Below are positions 24,954 through 33,580 of a DNA stretch of 64,000 nucleotides, in pieces. How positions within the stretch are numbered: the first letter of the stretch is position 1; every line of letters starts with the position of its first letter. The notes beneath the pieces were generated by a model that was not told where the DNA came from, did no database searches, and saw only the letters and a program-made list of their open reading frames with translations. The position numbers and the translations under genes are program-made. The stretch is from CAVTPU01 sp963736695 (GTDB lineage: Bacteria; Actinomycetota; Actinomycetes; Mycobacteriales; Micromonosporaceae), in the NCBI GenBank assembly GCA_963736695.1, contig CAVTPU010000001.1, positions 310,001 through 374,000 on the forward strand, written 5' to 3'.

Positions 24954-25119
24954 GGTCCGCATCATACGCATCACCGACAATCGGCTCGCCCAGATGCGGG
25001 GGGCGATGAAGCATCCGGATGAGTCTATTGTGATCGGGAAACGGACGTTCGACCATCTCGGGGTGTCGGCGAAATATCGATGTGGAGTGGATCCCGGTGA
25101 ATTCTGGCGATACTTGTGA
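24952..25119 (+). CDS. Possible 55-codon ORF overlapping the WD40 gene start
   Basis: ATG 24952 opens a reading of 55 codons (MVRIIRITDNRLAQMRGAM and onward to EFWRYL) that ends inside the WD40 gene in another frame. It overlaps the 5' end of the PH-like gene on the other strand by two bases. No ribosome site or family is recognised. It may be the leftover of whatever preceded the truncated STAND gene. Confidence 0.2.
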   Translation: MVRIIRITDNRLAQMRGAMKHPDESIVIGKRTFDHLGVSAKYRCGVDPGEFWRYL

Positions 25120-27829
25120 CAGTCTCGCTGATCGGTTTGGCGCTGACGCGGGTCGGGTTTTTGATCTTCTTCTACCACTGGGATACGCCTGTGGGGTCGG
25201 GTTGCCTCGCCGAGAGGTGTGGGCATGCCTGGCGGCGGCGTTAACTGGTCACAGCCGCGAGGACGGGCATCCGATCTGCTATGACGAGACCGATGTCGAC
25301 TGGTTAGTCAGTGTCGGCGGCGATCTACTTGTTGAGTCCATAGAGGACACATGGATGGCGGTTCGACTTCGGGATGAGGCATTGGCTGAGCAGCTTCGCC
25401 GTGACCGTTACCAGGCGGCGGATCAGGCGGCGATCGTGGCGGCTTTGACCGAGCACACGCCGCGGTTGGCCAATGGTCAGCGGGACTGGACGGGTGCCCA
25501 TCCATATGTGCGCGCCCAGCTGGCTCGCCATGCGGCCGCAGCTGGTTCGGTGGATGAGCTAATCACCGATCCGCGGTTTCTGCTCGCTGCGACTCCGGAT
25601 GGATTGACGTGTTCTTTCGACCTGGTGCGAACGCCAGCGGGGCGGCTGGCGGCTCGGGCCTACCGTCACGCGAAAGACCTGGTGGATGAAGCGCCGAAGC
25701 GGAACTGGCCAGCGACTTTGCAGCTTGCGGCACGCTGGTGCGGAGCGGTCGATCTGGCCGAGGCCATCGGCGCCAGCGGACTATCTCTGCCGTGGACGAC
25801 ACGGTGGGCAGTGTCGGGCCCGGAGAAGCCGGACCTAACCCCGACCGGCCACGAGGGCGCCGTGTCGTCGGTGGCGTTCGGGCAGATCGACGGACAAACA
25901 GTGATCGTCTCCGGCAGCTACGACTGCACCGTGCGAGTCTGGAACCCGACCACCGGAAAACAGATCGGTGAACCACTGACCGGCCACACCGGCCCACTGG
26001 GATCGGTGGCGTTCGGGCAAATCGACGAACAAACAGTGATCGCCTCCGGCAGCGACGACTGCACCGTGCGAGTCTGGAACCCGACCACCGGAAAACAGAT
26101 CGGCGAACCACTGACCGGCCACGAGGGTGACGTGTCGTCGGTGACGTTCGGGCAGATCGACGGACAAACAGTGATCGTCTCCGGCAGCTACGACTGCACC
26201 GTGCGAGTCTGGAACCCGACCACCGGAAAACAGATCGGCGAACCACTGACCGGCCACGAGGGTGCCGTGTCGTCGGTGGCGTTCGGGCAAATCGACGAAC
26301 AAACAGTGATCGTCTCCGGCGGGTTCTATGGCGAGATAGTGGTGTGGGACGCGGCTACCGGAAAGCAGATAGGCGAACCACTGACCGACCCCGAAGGCCT
26401 GCTGGTGGAGTTGCACACGGTGGCGTTCGGGCAGATCGACGGTCGAACGGTGATTGTCGCTGGCAGCACCAGCAGCTGGGTGCGGGTGTGGGATGCGGCC
26501 ACCCGCACCCCGGTTGGGGAGCCGATGCCGCTTCCCAGGATGGAGCATATGGAGGTGATGGCGGTCGGCGAGCTTGATGGCCGGACAGTGATCGTCTCCG
26601 GCGGGTGGCACGGCCAGATGGTGGTGTGGGACGCGGCTACCGGCGCCCCAATCGGCGCGCCGATGTTCGGATATTTCGATGACGAGACTGACGGAAAGAT
26701 GAGGGAGACCGTAGAGTCGGTCGCGATCGGCGACGTGGACGGCCGACCTATGATCGTCTCTGGCGGTGGCGCCATCAGAGGCGACGAATATTTTCCGATG
26801 GAGGTGTGGGACCTGGCCGGCCGGCCGCTGGTCGGCCACACCACGTGGCCGACCATGTTGGCAGCCGGCCAGATACGCGGCCGGACGGTCATCGTGTCCG
26901 GCGACGAGGATAAAACAATCGCGTGGCGCGAGATCGGCACAGTGTGGGTGTGGGACGCGACAACCGGCGCCCCGATCGGCGAGCCGTTCATCGACCGCGA
27001 ACACCTATTGAGGAGCTTGCGTACGCTGACGGTCGGGCTGGTCGACAATCGGACCGCGATAATCACCTCAAGCAGCCCAGAAGTATCGATTGACTTCGAG
27101 GTGCAGGCTTGGGACGCCACCACTGGCGCCCCAATCGGCGAACCGTTCATCGGCCATACCCTCTGGACATATGTGGTGGCGGTGGGCCAAGTCGGGAGCC
27201 GAACGGCCATCATCGTGGGTGAACAAAACATGGTGTCGGTGTGGGATCCGATGGCCGGCGCCCTGATCGGCGAGCCCTTGACCGGCCACACCAACAAGGT
27301 GGAATCGGTGACGATCGGGCAGGTCGCAGACCGGACCGTGATCGCTTCCGGGAGCGCCGACCACACAGTGCGGATGTGGGACGCGACAACCGGCGCCCCG
27401 ATCGGCGAGCCCTTGACCGGCCACACCAACAAGGTGAAATCGGTGACGATCGGGCAGGTCGCAGACCGGACCGTGATCGCTTCCGGGAGCGCCGACCACA
27501 CAGTGCGGATGTGGGACGCGACAACCGGCGCCCCGATCGGCGAGCCCTTGACCGGCCACACCAACACGGTGAACTTTGTGACAATCGGTGAACTCAACGG
27601 CCAGACAGTAATCGTTTCCGGCAGCGGCGAAACGATCCGGATCTGGCCAATTGATGGGCGCGATGGCATCCCCCTGCCCGGCCATGCCATCGACCTCGGA
27701 CCGGTGGGGTGGCCGGAGACCTTAGCCGACAACACGATCTTCATCTCGGCTGCCAGTGGCGTAGCCGCGATTAGGGTGCCTGACCGAACACCGTTGAGCC
27801 GTGGCACGGCAGACTTCGATGTGGCGTAG
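25082..27829 (+). CDS. STAND-type protein lacking its NTPase, with 14 WD40 repeats
   Basis: 915 aa. Residues about 20-240 match the helical/winged-helix region that follows the NTPase in actinomycete STAND proteins (RVFDLLLPLGYACGVGLP, then AVRLRDEALAEQLRRD, DWTGAHPYVRAQLARHAAAAG). No Walker A or B motif is present, and the frame is closed just upstream of 25082. Fourteen WD40 units follow from about residue 254 to the end, enough for two seven-bladed propellers. The regular units are 45 aa, and units 11 and 12 differ by one base in 135. Known STAND proteins use the propeller as sensor and the NTPase as switch. Here only the sensor half remains, so it is either a 5'-truncated gene or a free sensor. 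The start is weakly supported. Confidence 0.8.
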   Translation: MEWIPVNSGDTCDSLADRFGADAGRVFDLLLPLGYACGVGLPRREVWACLAAALTGHSREDGHPICYDETDVDWLVSVGGDLLVESIEDTWMAVRLRDEALAEQLRRDRYQAADQAAIVAALTEHTPRLANGQRDWTGAHPYVRAQLARHAAAAGSVDELITDPRFLLAATPDGLTCSFDLVRTPAGRLAARAYRHAKDLVDEAPKRNWPATLQLAARWCGAVDLAEAIGASGLSLPWTTRWAVSGPEKPDLTPTGHEGAVSSVAFGQIDGQTVIVSGSYDCTVRVWNPTTGKQIGEPLTGHTGPLGSVAFGQIDEQTVIASGSDDCTVRVWNPTTGKQIGEPLTGHEGDVSSVTFGQIDGQTVIVSGSYDCTVRVWNPTTGKQIGEPLTGHEGAVSSVAFGQIDEQTVIVSGGFYGEIVVWDAATGKQIGEPLTDPEGLLVELHTVAFGQIDGRTVIVAGSTSSWVRVWDAATRTPVGEPMPLPRMEHMEVMAVGELDGRTVIVSGGWHGQMVVWDAATGAPIGAPMFGYFDDETDGKMRETVESVAIGDVDGRPMIVSGGGAIRGDEYFPMEVWDLAGRPLVGHTTWPTMLAAGQIRGRTVIVSGDEDKTIAWREIGTVWVWDATTGAPIGEPFIDREHLLRSLRTLTVGLVDNRTAIITSSSPEVSIDFEVQAWDATTGAPIGEPFIGHTLWTYVVAVGQVGSRTAIIVGEQNMVSVWDPMAGALIGEPLTGHTNKVESVTIGQVADRTVIASGSADHTVRMWDATTGAPIGEPLTGHTNKVKSVTIGQVADRTVIASGSADHTVRMWDATTGAPIGEPLTGHTNTVNFVTIGELNGQTVIVSGSGETIRIWPIDGRDGIPLPGHAIDLGPVGWPETLADNTIFISAASGVAAIRVPDRTPLSRGTADFDVA
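25843..26382 (+). repeat. Four tandem 135-bp WD40 units
   Basis: Units begin at 25843, 25978, 26113 and 26248 with GACCGGCCAC. They are nearly identical at DNA level over most of their length, and the fourth diverges after TVIVSGG. This points to recent unequal exchange. Similar units recur at 27280, 27415 and 27550. Confidence 0.92.
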
Positions 27830-27955
27830 CCCCGATGCTTCGAATAACGCCAACGCCAACTCGAATCGATACATTTCAGTGATTGGCGGAGGTCGAGTTC
27901 AACCCGAGTCTTCGGTGAGAGGCCGAGTGAGGCCCTGCATGAGGGGACCAACCAC

Positions 27956-28729
27956 GTGACAAACGCTGAATACGAACACGTCGCGACAATGCTCCGCGAG
28001 GCTCGCAACCTCGTCATCTTTACGGGCGCAGGCATGTCGGCGGAGAGCGGCGTTCCGACTTTTCGCGACGCCCTCACCGGACTGTGGGAGCAGTATGACG
28101 CCGAGGAACTGGCCACGCCGGAGGCCTTCCAGGCCGATCCCGCGTTGGTGTGGGGATGGTATGAGTGGCGGCGAGCACGGGTGAGTTCGGTGCTGCCGAA
28201 CGGCGGTCACATCGCGGTGGCGATGATCGAGTCGCGGATCCCAGGCAGTGTTCTCATCACGCAGAACGTCGACGACCTGCATGAACAGGCCGGGTCCTCC
28301 GCGCCGATTCATCTGCACGGCAGCCTGTTCGCTCCCCGTTGCTCGCAATGCAGTCGTCCGGCGACTCTTCCGGATATCGCGGGCGGCGAGCCGGTCGCGG
28401 GACGTCGTGTCGAACCTCCCCGATGCCACGAGTGCGGATCCGGCGTACGCCCCGGGATTGTCTGGTTTGGTGAGCCGCTGCCAGAGACTGCGCTGGCCGA
28501 GGCGATGCGGGCAGCGTCCTCATGCGACCTGTTGCTGGCGATCGGCACCTCGGGCGTGGTGTATCCGGCTGCGGAGATCCCCTCGGTGGCGGCCCGGAAC
28601 GGTGCGACCGTGATCCAGATCAACCCGCACGAGACGCCATTCGACCGGATCGCCGGAGTCAACCTGCGTGGACCGGCGGCGCAGATCCTGCCCGAACTCG
28701 TCGAGACCGCGTGGGCGGCCACACCGTGA
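27956..28729 (+). CDS. Sir2-family NAD-dependent protein deacylase
   Basis: 257 aa, full length for a bacterial sirtuin. NAD-binding GAGMSAESGVPTFRD begins near residue 23. TQNVDDLHEQAG is followed by the catalytic base in HLHGS (His121). The zinc is held by CSQC and CHEC. FGEPLP and GTSGVVYPAA complete the fold. Tyr69 and Arg72 (YEWR) form the YxxR pair that defines class III sirtuins, which remove succinyl and malonyl groups from lysine. The start is GTG 27956 with GAGGGG upstream. The stop overlaps the next gene (GTGA), so the two are coupled. PKS-producing cells are rich in malonyl-CoA, but a link is only speculation. Confidence 0.94.
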   Translation: MTNAEYEHVATMLREARNLVIFTGAGMSAESGVPTFRDALTGLWEQYDAEELATPEAFQADPALVWGWYEWRRARVSSVLPNGGHIAVAMIESRIPGSVLITQNVDDLHEQAGSSAPIHLHGSLFAPRCSQCSRPATLPDIAGGEPVAGRRVEPPRCHECGSGVRPGIVWFGEPLPETALAEAMRAASSCDLLLAIGTSGVVYPAAEIPSVAARNGATVIQINPHETPFDRIAGVNLRGPAAQILPELVETAWAATP

Positions 28730-29460
28730 AGCGGCTAGTCGGATCATTGAGCGACTTGCTGGACACGACGCCTGAGTTCGGTCGGCAGCGGATCGCTGGC
28801 GGGCAGAACAATCACCGGCTGCTCGCGCCGAGCCTCCATGCCACGCTGGGCAATTGTCTGGACGATCTGGCGAGCCTATCGCGGGGACGGACGAACGGTC
28901 TTCGGGGTTGGCTGCTCCAAACGGTGTCGCTGGAGTTCGCGGCTGGGACGCCGGCGTCGAGGTGCCGGGCCTGGTTCGGTTGCCTGGCCGATGTGTGCCG
29001 AGCGGGTGGTCCCCTCGGTGACGCCCTCACGTTCTCGGTGTTGGCTGGTCGACTGGAGGCTAGTGACGAGACGTGGCCGGACGCCCCGGAGGGTGGTCAG
29101 TTATCCGATCGCGTGCTGCACCAGGTGGTGACCGGCCGTCGGGTGCCGGTCGAGGAGGAGACGCAGCTGTTCGACAACGAACACTGGATCACCTTTGATG
29201 CCGGCTTGCGGTCGGGGGACGCGATGGTGGTAAGCCGGGCCTTGGCCGGCATCGCGGACTTCTGGCTGTCTGAGTATGCCGACACGGAAACCGATGTCGG
29301 CCAGGCGTGCGGCCACGACTTCAAACGGTTTCCGTGCTTCGAGCCCCAACCGAACGCCGCCTATGTCGTGGCTGTGGGCCGGGATTCGCTCGAGATCGAG
29401 CTCGACCGGGACGAGCTACGCGACTTCTACCTGCTGGGCCGGACGCTCGTGAGTGGCTAG
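28726..29460 (+). CDS. Unknown protein translationally coupled to the sirtuin
   Basis: 244 aa, starting at GTG 28726 inside the sirtuin stop (GTGA overlap). It is mostly helical, with segments such as HATLGNCLDDLASLSRG, RCRAWFGCLADVC and SGDAMVVSRALAGIADFW. It ends with a strand-rich part (AAYVVAVGRDSLEIELD) and a terminal helix. I do not recognise the family; the layout loosely resembles immunity-type proteins of contact systems, but no motif supports that. The coupling suggests it could be a substrate or partner of the sirtuin. Confidence 0.75.
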   Translation: MKRLVGSLSDLLDTTPEFGRQRIAGGQNNHRLLAPSLHATLGNCLDDLASLSRGRTNGLRGWLLQTVSLEFAAGTPASRCRAWFGCLADVCRAGGPLGDALTFSVLAGRLEASDETWPDAPEGGQLSDRVLHQVVTGRRVPVEEETQLFDNEHWITFDAGLRSGDAMVVSRALAGIADFWLSEYADTETDVGQACGHDFKRFPCFEPQPNAAYVVAVGRDSLEIELDRDELRDFYLLGRTLVSG

Positions 29461-29509
29461 ACCGAGTCGCTTCCGGAGTCCCCAACAGCAAGCACTAACA
29501 TTCTCGATC

Positions 29510-29986
29510 ATGAGTGACATATTTGAGCTGATGCTCACGCTGAACCTGCGCGACGATTTGTCGCCGGACGAGCTCACCGAGCTTCAGTGGCACCTCGGTT
29601 TGTGTCCTCAGCCGGAGGTCCTCCGCATCGTGACCGACTTTCCGTTTGTGATGGAGGACGACAACGGAAACCTCACCGTCGAAGACTATCCGGAGCCGCT
29701 TCTCGGCTGCCATGACGAAGCGTCCACGATGGATGGTGCTCTGGTCTCGGTCCTGCTGCGCAGGCAGAACACCCGACGTGGTGCCTGGGCTCTGACGAGC
29801 AGGCAAGAGATCCACCCCGACGGCTTCGAGCGCACAGGCGAGCTTCTCAGCTGGCTAGCGACCAAGGCTGACGACCACCACCGACGCCCCGATAGCGGCA
29901 TCAACCTGGGATGGACCCGACATCATGAAGCGCTCCAATGTGAACCGCTGCTGGTGCGTGAGGGTATGGTCATCTGGCCGTCGTAG
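29510..29986 (+). CDS. Unknown 158-aa protein
   Basis: Starts MSDIFELMLTLNLRDDLSPDELTELQWHLG, with a predicted alpha/beta layout and several acidic turns, and no signal or membrane segment. No family is recognised. A -10-like TAACAT (29497-29502) lies 7 bases before the ATG and no ribosome site is present, so it may be leaderless. It follows the sirtuin-coupled gene by 49 bases on the same strand. Confidence 0.6.
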   Translation: MSDIFELMLTLNLRDDLSPDELTELQWHLGLCPQPEVLRIVTDFPFVMEDDNGNLTVEDYPEPLLGCHDEASTMDGALVSVLLRRQNTRRGAWALTSRQEIHPDGFERTGELLSWLATKADDHHRRPDSGINLGWTRHHEALQCEPLLVREGMVIWPS

Positions 29987-30038
29987 CGCGGCACAGGCAC
30001 TCATGCTCATTGCCATCTTGTTCGGCTATTCTCGACCG

Positions 30039-30602
30039 ATGGCGGAGCGTCGGATGGTCGTGGTTCCCGGAGGACGTGGGGGCACGTTCACCCCCGTTTT
30101 GGCATACACATGGGCGGCGGCGGAGGCACGCGACGCGCAGATTGTGCACGTGAATTGGTCCACTGAGCGCGGAGGGATGGTCGTTCCCAAGGCCGACGCA
30201 CCTCGTTGGGTGGACGGCGAGGTTCGTCCCCATCTGGATGGACGAGCGGCCAAAGGATTGGTGCTTGCCGCCAAATCACTGGGTACGCACGCAGCGGCGC
30301 TGGCCGCCGAGCACGGCCTGCCCGGAATCTGGCACACCCCACTGATCGCGGACGGTTGGGGCGTCGCGTCAATGCTGCGCCGAGCCACAGCACCGTTCCT
30401 GCTGATCGGCGGCACCAATGACACGATGTGGGACGGCGAACTCGCGCGGTCGCTGACACCACATGTACTGGAGATCGAAGACGCCGATCACGCGCTGATG
30501 CTGACCAACCGGCCGCTCGCCGAGTCGGCACAGGCGCTCGGTCGGGTCGCCACCGCCGTCGAGGACTTCCTCGACCACATCGTCTGGCCCAGATTCGCCT
30601 AA
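30039..30602 (+). CDS. Small alpha/beta hydrolase-fold protein
   Basis: 187 aa. The fold starts with RMVVVPGGRGGTFTPVL. A nucleophile elbow-like AAKSLGTHAAALAAEHG lies near residue 90, then LLIGGTNDTMWDG with a candidate acid and EIEDADHALML with a candidate histidine, giving a plausible Ser-Asp-His triad. This is the short soluble hydrolase type common in actinomycetes; the substrate is unknown. The start is 30039, because TATTCT ends 6 bases upstream and no ribosome site exists, which indicates a leaderless transcript. The longer reading from 29925 overlaps the previous gene and is rejected. Confidence 0.78.
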   Translation: MAERRMVVVPGGRGGTFTPVLAYTWAAAEARDAQIVHVNWSTERGGMVVPKADAPRWVDGEVRPHLDGRAAKGLVLAAKSLGTHAAALAAEHGLPGIWHTPLIADGWGVASMLRRATAPFLLIGGTNDTMWDGELARSLTPHVLEIEDADHALMLTNRPLAESAQALGRVATAVEDFLDHIVWPRFA

Positions 30603-30686
30603 GTCACTTCGGGCCGATCTCGTTTGCATGCTATTAATCTGCCCGACTCTATCCGTTCTGCTTGGCTAGATACTCTATGTCTGTCG

Positions 30687-31508
30687 ATGCCTGCCGATCT
30701 GGTCGCGGCACGACAGCTGGATACCGAGCGGAGAGGAGTCACGGTCATCGGCTCCTACGCGGGCGAGAGCTTTCCCTTCGACACCACCCGATCCCATCAG
30801 GTCATGATGAGCATGGCCAGGCTTCTGGACGAGTTCAACTCCGCCAACGCCGCACCGGTTGAGGCAGCCGACGACAGCCAGGCAGTGCTGGTCACGGTGG
30901 GACCCGATGGACTTCCGGATGCGATCGACCTGGCCACCGACTGGCGGGCTCGGCTCGGTGTCCAGCGGTTCGCCGCAGCCATCACGGCAGCCTCGGAGAA
31001 TGCGATCGCGCTGCGGGCTGAACAACGGTCCCAAGCGATGCACGATCACGCGCTTTCCGAACGGCTCAGCCAGTTGTCAGATCACCTCGCGGACGACCAG
31101 TCTGGCAATGCCGACCTTCTTCCCCCGACGGTCCACCTCTTTCCCCCCGTTCCACTGACGTTGAACGAGCCAGCGCGGTCACTTGGAGAGATCATTGACG
31201 ACCTGCTGACTCGGGGAGAGCAGACGCCGACGTCGTTGCCCGACAACCTCGGTGACACCACAGCGACGCAGGTGTCAGCCACCGTGGCCGCAGGCAACAT
31301 GGAACTGACCATGTCCCCCACTGGCGTTCTGCACTGCACTGTGGACGTCGACTGGTTGGCCAGGCAGGAGACGGATCGGGTCCAAGACGCGTTGTCGTCA
31401 GCGTTGGCGACGATCCGTACCGAAAACGGGTCCGATGACCTCTTCGATCCGGACCCGACCGGGCATCTGATGGCCGAAATCCAGACGCTGATGCACCGCC
31501 TCACCTGA
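30687..31508 (+). CDS. Tandem YbaB-like protein of a type VII secretion-type cassette
   Basis: 273 aa. Two segments share the YbaB/EbfC pattern of a hairpin followed by a helix: AVLVTVGPDGLPDAIDLATDW with LGVQRFAAAITAASENAI, and MELTMSPTGVLHCTVDVDW with TDRVQDALSSALATI. YbaB-like proteins are common beside ESX substrates in actinomycetes. A linker rich in Pro and Thr separates the halves. The start is ATG 30687; an upstream TTG is rejected. It is the first of three closely spaced genes with the next two. Confidence 0.62.
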   Translation: MPADLVAARQLDTERRGVTVIGSYAGESFPFDTTRSHQVMMSMARLLDEFNSANAAPVEAADDSQAVLVTVGPDGLPDAIDLATDWRARLGVQRFAAAITAASENAIALRAEQRSQAMHDHALSERLSQLSDHLADDQSGNADLLPPTVHLFPPVPLTLNEPARSLGEIIDDLLTRGEQTPTSLPDNLGDTTATQVSATVAAGNMELTMSPTGVLHCTVDVDWLARQETDRVQDALSSALATIRTENGSDDLFDPDPTGHLMAEIQTLMHRLT

Positions 31509-31520
31509 CAAGGAGCGCGA

Positions 31521-31829
31521 ATGGCCAGCAACGTTGTTGTGGACTTCGAATATATCCGGCGCCACGAGACCGTCTGGATGCAGATGGCCCAGACCCTGGC
31601 CGAGACCGGCAGTCTGACCGGGAAGATCGAGTGGCAGCACCGCAACTCAATCTTTTTCGCCGATACCCTGAAAATGCACGAAGCCCTCGTGGACTTCGTG
31701 CGAAACCATCTGCACGAAGGCGCCGAGACCGCAGCCAACATTGCCAACACTCTCGGTCTGATCGTGGCCTGGTATCAGAGCACCGAAGGTCACAACGCGA
31801 AGCTCGTCAAGGCGGGAGTTGTCAAGTAG
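31521..31829 (+). CDS. Small helical ESX/EspC-like protein
   Basis: 102 aa, predicted as two long helices separated near residue 40, with a C-terminal WYQSTEGHNAKLVKAG segment of the kind seen in EspC-type type VII secretion proteins. AAGGAG lies 5 bases before the ATG. It has no signal peptide or cysteines. It overlaps the next start by one base. The size, helical layout and neighbours suggest a WXG100-superfamily substrate partner; the assignment is by pattern, not by a strict WXG motif. Confidence 0.6.
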   Translation: MASNVVVDFEYIRRHETVWMQMAQTLAETGSLTGKIEWQHRNSIFFADTLKMHEALVDFVRNHLHEGAETAANIANTLGLIVAWYQSTEGHNAKLVKAGVVK

Positions 31830-32686
31830 TGGACGCCATCGCGGGTCTCCCGCCCAACTACACCGACGCGGCGCAGACGCTCCAGACCCGCTATGACGAC
31901 CTGCGTCGGTTGGTCAAAGAACTGGATGTCAGTGCGCGGCGCGCACTGAGTTCCTGCGGTTTCCCGTCGCAGGCACGATGCGTTGAGAACACCCTGACCT
32001 CATATCTGGAACCCCTCTGGTGGATCATCGACAAGCTTGACGGACTCATCCACGACGTCTGGTTTCCTGTTCACGCCTACCGCGACTCGCTGACCTGGAG
32101 CGAGATCGAGGTCAAAATGCAGCACGCAGCCGGCCGAATCAAGAACCCCCAGTCGCTGGACGGTGCCGAGGCCACGTATTGGGGACGGGGCGATGCTTTT
32201 CCCTGGGAAGGAGAGGCGGGCACCCGCTATCGGGCGGCTGTTCCCTACCAGCACAGCGCGATGAGCTTCATCGAGGGCGTAGCCCGAAACGGCGCGAGCC
32301 TCATGGAGGGTGCCGGACAGGCCGGCGGAGCGCTCGTGGTCGCCAGCCTGTGGCTCGTTGCGAAAGCCAGCGCGCATGTCCTCATGGTGTGGCGGGCGAT
32401 CGTCATCGGAATCACGGCAGCCATCCCCACGTTCGGCGCCTCGTTGCTGCTCATCCCAGCATCAATCGGCATCGCGGTCTGGGAGACCAGGCGAAACTGG
32501 GAGGCGTGGACGTTGTGCTTCCTCTACTTCCAGACGAAAGTCAACTCCCAGCTCAACATGCTCCTGGGAAAGCTTCATGACCTATCCGACTTCCCCCATG
32601 GACACTGGCCGGACCCAACCACCCGCGCGGGTTTCCCGCACGTGAGCGCCGGCCCTGGGGGCCGGCGCCAGATCGTCACCGACTGA
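31829..32686 (+). CDS. WXG100-like substrate with membrane hairpin
   Basis: 285 aa, from GTG 31829. The first 150 residues are helical (YTDAAQTLQTRYDDLRRLVKEL and on), with a WEGEAGTRYRAAV turn near 130 resembling the WxG turn of ESX substrates. Two or three hydrophobic segments follow (VASLWLVAKASAHVLMVW, AIVIGITAAIPTFGASLLL). No toxin domain is visible at the C-terminus, which ends in a short Pro/Gly-rich tail. With the two upstream genes it forms a compact cassette; no ESX core (EccC/EccD) is in the window. Confidence 0.6.
   Translation: MDAIAGLPPNYTDAAQTLQTRYDDLRRLVKELDVSARRALSSCGFPSQARCVENTLTSYLEPLWWIIDKLDGLIHDVWFPVHAYRDSLTWSEIEVKMQHAAGRIKNPQSLDGAEATYWGRGDAFPWEGEAGTRYRAAVPYQHSAMSFIEGVARNGASLMEGAGQAGGALVVASLWLVAKASAHVLMVWRAIVIGITAAIPTFGASLLLIPASIGIAVWETRRNWEAWTLCFLYFQTKVNSQLNMLLGKLHDLSDFPHGHWPDPTTRAGFPHVSAGPGGRRQIVTD
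32646..32668. terminator. Hairpin within the last codons of the WXG100-like gene
   Basis: GCGCCGGCCC (32646-32655) pairs perfectly with 32659-32668 across a 3-base loop. It is inside the coding end, 18 bases before the stop codon, and could still terminate transcription between the convergent genes. Confidence 0.6.
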
Positions 32687-32764
32687 TCCCGGCCCGCCCA
32701 CCACACATCCGCACCGCCCGCACGTCTTCGCAACACGACCGCCTTCAGCCTCGGTGCTGGCACG

Positions 32765-33541
32765 TCACCTCGTGGCGGACCTCAGTGAGGCCACACCCAG
32801 GGCACCCGTCACGTGGATCCTCAGCACGGCGGCGGGTGTGGCCCGTTCGACATCGACGAAAAGGCACACTTGGTGCCGCAAGAACCAACCGGGCCGTTGG
32901 CATCCGGCATCGTCACGCAAACGATCCCAGCCCTTGGACACGACCAGGTGCTTCCAGAGACGGGCGGCGAGTTCCTGCGGGCTGGCCTTGTCAGGCGAGC
33001 CGACGAGGTAGGTTTCGGAGCATAGATCCGAGCCGCACTCCCGGTCGACGGAGACCAACGTCAGGTTTCTCGGCATCGGCAGCACAAGGCCCGGTGTGGG
33101 CGATTCGAGGCGAAGGTCGAACAGTTCGACCGCGGGGCTGATGAGGCAACAGCCACAAACCATCGACCAGGCCACGAAGGCTCCGGCTAACGATCTGACC
33201 GGACGTCGGCCACCCACCGTTGCGCGGAGGATCTGTTCTGCCTCCGGTTGGGCTCTGCGTTGCTGACGCCGCGAAAGCCGTCGATCGACCAGAAGCGCAG
33301 CGCCGCACACCACGAGCGTTGTCGGCCCCCACAGCATCAACCCTTCGGCCCAAGTCGGCAAACCCTTACCCTGCAGCAATTCGAGAAAGATGGCGAAGAG
33401 AACGGTCAACGCGACGACCAGCACGGTGCCGAACGCGAAACGCACCACCCGCAGTCGAGTCACCATGATGATCAGCAGCAGCGGAAGGCCGAACCACGGC
33501 AGCAGGCCAAGGAGGATCGCGGACGACGGCATCTCGAGCAT
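32765..33541 (-). CDS. Membrane protein with four-cysteine extracytoplasmic domain (paralogue A)
   Basis: 258 aa. Four hydrophobic helices (LLGLLPWFGLPLLLIIMV, VVALTVLFAIFLELL, LWGPTTLVVCGAALLV, AFVAWSMVCGCCLI) precede an outer domain of about 110 residues with cysteines in CGSDLC, GCQRPGWFL and QVCLFV. The same domain is found in the protein at 35788-36435, so the two are paralogues 2.2 kb apart. The four conserved cysteines probably form two disulfides. The start at 33541 is supported by a promoter whose -10 ends 6 bases upstream (leaderless). The function is unknown. Confidence 0.7.
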   Translation of the reverse strand: MLEMPSSAILLGLLPWFGLPLLLIIMVTRLRVVRFAFGTVLVVALTVLFAIFLELLQGKGLPTWAEGLMLWGPTTLVVCGAALLVDRRLSRRQQRRAQPEAEQILRATVGGRRPVRSLAGAFVAWSMVCGCCLISPAVELFDLRLESPTPGLVLPMPRNLTLVSVDRECGSDLCSETYLVGSPDKASPQELAARLWKHLVVSKGWDRLRDDAGCQRPGWFLRHQVCLFVDVERATPAAVLRIHVTGALGVASLRSATR

Positions 33542-33547
33542 CGTCCG

Positions 33548-33577
33548 ATCGTAGGGGACTCGTCGCCGCCCGTCGAA
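33548..33577 (-). promoter_or_regulatory. Promoter of paralogue A, leaderless
   Basis: Reading the minus strand, TTCGAC (33572-33577) and TACGAT (33548-33553) are 18 bases apart, and the A of the ATG falls 7 positions after the -10. It lies in the 39-base gap after the PfkB gene stop. Confidence 0.6.
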
Positions 33578-33580
33578 ACA

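Noticed and set aside
25843..27684. Direct repeats that might suggest a CRISPR array
   Set aside because: The repeat unit is 135 bp, in frame and encodes WD40 blades; there are no unique spacers and no cas genes.
26326..28116. 596-codon minus-strand frame over the WD40 gene and sirtuin
   Set aside because: Its periodic composition only reflects the WD40 repeats read backwards; it runs across two genes with solid motifs.
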